NCBI RefSeq assembly: GCF_900060185.1
Contig: NZ_FIZY01000017.1
Location: 29,887 to 93,886, forward strand
Length of the DNA: 64,000 nucleotides
Source of the DNA: Grimontia marina
Lineage (GTDB): Bacteria; Pseudomonadota; Gammaproteobacteria; Enterobacterales; Vibrionaceae
Direction: 5' to 3'
Part shown: positions 61,728 to 64,000 of the stretch, one piece after another
How the letters are laid out: each line of letters opens with the position of its first letter
Numbering within the stretch: position 1 is the stretch's first letter
Program-made: the position numbers and the translations under genes
The notes under the pieces: generated by a model
Seen by the model: only the letters and a program-made list of their open reading frames with translations
Told to the model about the DNA's origin: nothing
The model's database searches: none

Positions 61728-63289
61728 CACCCAGTAAACAGTTTCTTTAACACTTCCGACTCTTTCGTTTTCGAATAAGCTTCATAAAACGCTCGAGCAC
61801 CAGCTGCGCTAAGGTGATTGTTGTCGCTGTATAGTGCACGTCCATTTAGCTCACTTGAACAGATACCGTCATTACAAGATAAGCTTGGAATATCTATGAT
61901 TACCATTGAAGGATACTTGTCCTTCAGCTTATGCAGCAAACTTCTAGCATATTGATAACGCTCATAAAAAACCCCGGCTTCGATGTCGCATTTTTCTCTA
62001 GCTGCCCAGCTAAAATTGGCTTTCTTTACAAGACAGTTGCTAGGTTTAAATGGGAACGAAGGTGCCTGTTCAAATACTACGGGAGTTTTGCCATTCGCCA
62101 CTAGCAAAGCGATGGTTTTGTCCATACCTTCGCTGAAAACCCTGCGATTGTTTTCAATACTCTCTGAGCGGTCTTTAATGTCACCTAAATAGATATTTCG
62201 GCCATCTTCATTTTCGGCCAAAGTTGTTTCAGCATAGGTTGACCAGCGCCCACCGAGAAACACCACCTCAGCATCAGAAGACAAAATTTCATCCAATAGC
62301 TGTTCATTACTTTTGTAGCAATGCTCTTCAAGCTCCCCATATCGGGCTCTGCCCCCTTCTGCAATCGGAGGGCATCCTCCCTGACCACCATATAAAGCAC
62401 CAAAATGGTATTTCTTACCGAGCTCATCTACAAACGGCTGAAAGTGCTGGGCATGCGAGTCTCCCCAAAGGAAAGCTTTTGGCTTTGTAACGGTTTGGGA
62501 TCCAAGTAACATTGGACGGAATGGCTGGTTCTGATCGAGTTGAGTACGAAAGTCATTTTCAGACTCAATGTTAGATACAGAATCATAGTAAATCGACCTA
62601 GCTTCCTCGCCAAAGCGTTCTGGGTAACCTTCTTTTTTCTCGATGTTTTTCGCCACAAAAACAATAGCCAAAACAGGTATCAGGAAATAACCTAAAAATA
62701 CCGTTCTTTTGTTAACACGCAGATATCGCGCTGGATTTTCGACGCACTTCATGCTGATGTAGGACAAAACCAATGTCAAAGAAGAGCATATGACAAAACC
62801 TTTCCATCCAAAATCAGGTTGATAGTAGCGGTAAAATGCTTGTATAGGCCAATGCCATAGATACATTGAGTAAGACAGTTTACCAAGCCAAACAAGTACA
62901 TGAGAGGACAATAGTCTAGCAACGGGTGTTGTTTGGTTCTCTCCAGAAAAAATAATCATTGCTGCCCCAAGGCACACAACAGCTGCATTGACGCCGGGAA
63001 ACAGCCTCTCCTTATTCAGAACAATCAGCGAAGCAGCAACTAATGTACACCCTGCAACACCTATTATCTTGTATAAGCAAGGTTGACAAACACGCCCCAA
63101 CCTATTGTTTTCATAAATTAAAATAGCCAAAAAAGCCCCTATTAGCATTTCAAACGCGCGACTTTGAATAAGAAAATAGGCTTCTGATGGCGCTGTCATA
63201 GCAAGATACTGCGAATAACCAATCATCGCTAACATGGTACCCACTAGTAGTTTAGGGACTAAATAGCTGTTCCTAATAGTAGATCTCAA
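61727..63289 (-). pseudogene. N-terminally truncated OafA-type O-acyltransferase with SGNH domain
   Basis: About 520 codons remain. Residues ~15-190 are the last helices of an acyltransferase_3 domain (AYFLIQSRAFEMLIGAFLAI, WLGKLSYSMYLWHWPIQAFY); ~235-510 are an SGNH hydrolase-like domain (AFLWGDSHAQHFQPFVDEL with the Ser, and SDNNHLSAAGARAF with the Asp/His). Full proteins have ~640-670 residues and begin with RxDIDGLRAxAV and a catalytic His; that part is missing because IS630-type sequence begins at about 63295. The first possible start is a TTG at 63289. Intact enzymes acetylate surface polysaccharide. Probably non-functional. Confidence 0.78.
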
Positions 63290-63294
63290 AGATA

Positions 63295-64000
63295 AGAGAA
63301 ACTCAGTCCGCTTTGTGCGATCTGATCAATCGCCAAACCGAAACATACCGACAAAAGGACTGAGTGATGGCCATCATAGCACCGATACCTCGTGGCGAAC
63401 GTCGTAGGATGAAAAAAGCGATACAGACTACCAAGGACAAGGATTATGCCCGCAGACTTATTGCTCTCATGCAACTCCACGAAGGCAAAACGATTGTCGA
63501 TGTCTGCCGTATTATCAGTGCAGCCCGCTCCTCAGTGGGTAGGTGGATTGACTGGTTTACTCAAGGTGGTATGGATGCCCTGCACGCTTTGCCTGTTGGC
63601 AGACCGCCAACGCTTCCCGTTAGCGAAATGTGTGCGATGCTGACTATTCTGGTTCAGTTTTCCCCGCAGGATTTCGGTTATCAGCGAAGCCGCTGGAGTA
63701 CAGAGCTTTTAACGATGCAGCTCAATGATGTATTCCAAAGTACAGTGGCGGCTTCTACGGTCAGGCGTTGGTTACCGAAAATCGGGATCGTCTGGCGTAG
63801 GGCGGCACCTACCCTCAATATTCGAGACCCTGACAAGGAAGAAAAGCTCGCTCAGATAAGTGAGGCGCTGGACAAATGCAGTGTTGACCATCCGGTGTTT
63901 TATGAAGACGAAGTTGATATCGACCTTAACCCCAAAATTGGGGCTGACTGGACGGTAAAAGGCCAGCAGAAAAAAGTGGTCACACCGGGACAGAACTGCA
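63295..64000 (+). mobile_element. IS630-family insertion sequence, left part
   Basis: Runs off the window. The left end is placed near 63295, after a TA (63293-63294), where the acyltransferase reading frame stops and where similarity to the relic at 26369 begins. The right end is beyond 64000. Confidence 0.7.
63367..64000 (+). CDS. IS630-family transposase, 3' end beyond the window
   Basis: Open frame of 211 codons to the window edge. It starts MAIIAPIPRGERRRMKKAIQ. An N-terminal helix-turn-helix (RLIALMQLHEGKTIVDVCRI, SSVGRWIDWFTQGGMDAL) is followed by a winged-helix region and the first catalytic Asp motif of the DDE/RNase H fold (VFYEDEVDIDLNPKIGADW), all typical of IS630/Tc1-mariner transposases, which insert at TA. 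AAAGGACTGAGTG provides the ribosome-binding site. No frameshift or stop up to the edge, so it could be active. Confidence 0.88.
   Translation, partial: MAIIAPIPRGERRRMKKAIQTTKDKDYARRLIALMQLHEGKTIVDVCRIISAARSSVGRWIDWFTQGGMDALHALPVGRPPTLPVSEMCAMLTILVQFSPQDFGYQRSRWSTELLTMQLNDVFQSTVAASTVRRWLPKIGIVWRRAAPTLNIRDPDKEEKLAQISEALDKCSVDHPVFYEDEVDIDLNPKIGADWTVKGQQKKVVTPGQNC

Noticed and set aside
63295..64000. The IS630 element as the parent of the 264-bp repeats
   Set aside because: Both use TA targets, but the IS left end (AGAGAAACTCAGTC) does not resemble the repeat ends (GGGTCTGTTGACC); a different transposase is more likely.
1..64000. tRNA genes, CRISPR arrays, prophage or integron features
   Set aside because: Looked for by eye on both strands; no cloverleaf with a GTTCRANNC arm, no regular short repeats, no integrase or attC-like site was found.

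Overview
The window reads as a chromosomal segment of a marine gammaproteobacterium of the Vibrionaceae type (Grimontia, Enterovibrio or Photobacterium-like; genus is inference). Reasons: the RNase E body and its C-terminal tail, a topA-yciN pair, MiaE, Tag and YjjU-type genes close to their enteric/vibrio relatives, and a mix of housekeeping genes with nutrient-scavenging operons and small mobile-element scars. No tRNA, rRNA or CRISPR array was seen.

Layout. 1-8.6 kb: 3' part of rne, a 264-bp palindromic mobile repeat (copy 1), a SulP/STAS anion transporter, a minus-strand WYL regulator/ABM monooxygenase pair, a pirin, miaE and a Spo0M-like gene. 8.9-16.8 kb: a DctP-DctQ-DctM TRAP transporter, copy 2 of the 264-bp repeat (which supplies the last base of the dctM stop codon), a Cache histidine kinase/NarL-type regulator pair, then a crotonase-fold protein and an acyl-CoA synthetase. 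16.8-21.2 kb (minus): inositol catabolism set A part 1, iolA-iolE-iolC (IolC fused to a DUF2090 aldolase-like domain). 21.2-28.3 kb: a curA remnant, a DM13 protein, a patatin, a 914-residue SUKH/ankyrin protein, an IS630 relic, a DMT transporter with an unusual leader, and tag. 28.4-31.6 kb: set A part 2, iolG-iolB (minus), divergent from a PhyH-type dioxygenase. 31.6-34 kb: a decayed zone where an RTX tail is joined to a broken MATE pump, plus a YgjP-like metallopeptidase. 34-46.6 kb: inositol set B: a LacI regulator, a single-ATPase sugar ABC transporter and an IolE-like TIM-barrel protein (minus), divergent from iolD, a Gfo/Idh/MocA oxidoreductase, iolC2, iolB2, a class II aldolase (iolJ) and a second oxidoreductase (plus). 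46.7-57.7 kb: a small unknown protein, a thioredoxin-like protein, then nitrate/nitrite assimilation: cobA-nirB-nirD-nitrate transporter-PP2C/kinase (minus) divergent from nasA (plus). 57.7-64 kb: a VOC protein, topA, yciN, an O-acyltransferase truncated at its N-terminus, and the start of the IS630-family transposase that sits at the break.

How the genes work together. The two inositol sets together encode import, oxidation at C2, dehydration, ring opening (IolD), isomerisation (IolB), phosphorylation (IolC), aldol cleavage (IolJ or DUF2090) and malonic-semialdehyde oxidation (IolA). Most steps are present twice; iolD and iolA occur once. The sets carry two different palindromic operator types: ATGAAA-N6-TTTCAT at set A promoters, and TGAAAA-N2-TTTTCA at iolD and at the LacI gene. 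The nitrate block imports nitrate, reduces it (NasA) and then reduces nitrite (NirBD, with siroheme from CobA). nasA has a perfect 10-bp hairpin covering its ribosome-binding site. All functional assignments are from reading the protein sequences by eye; no database search was run.
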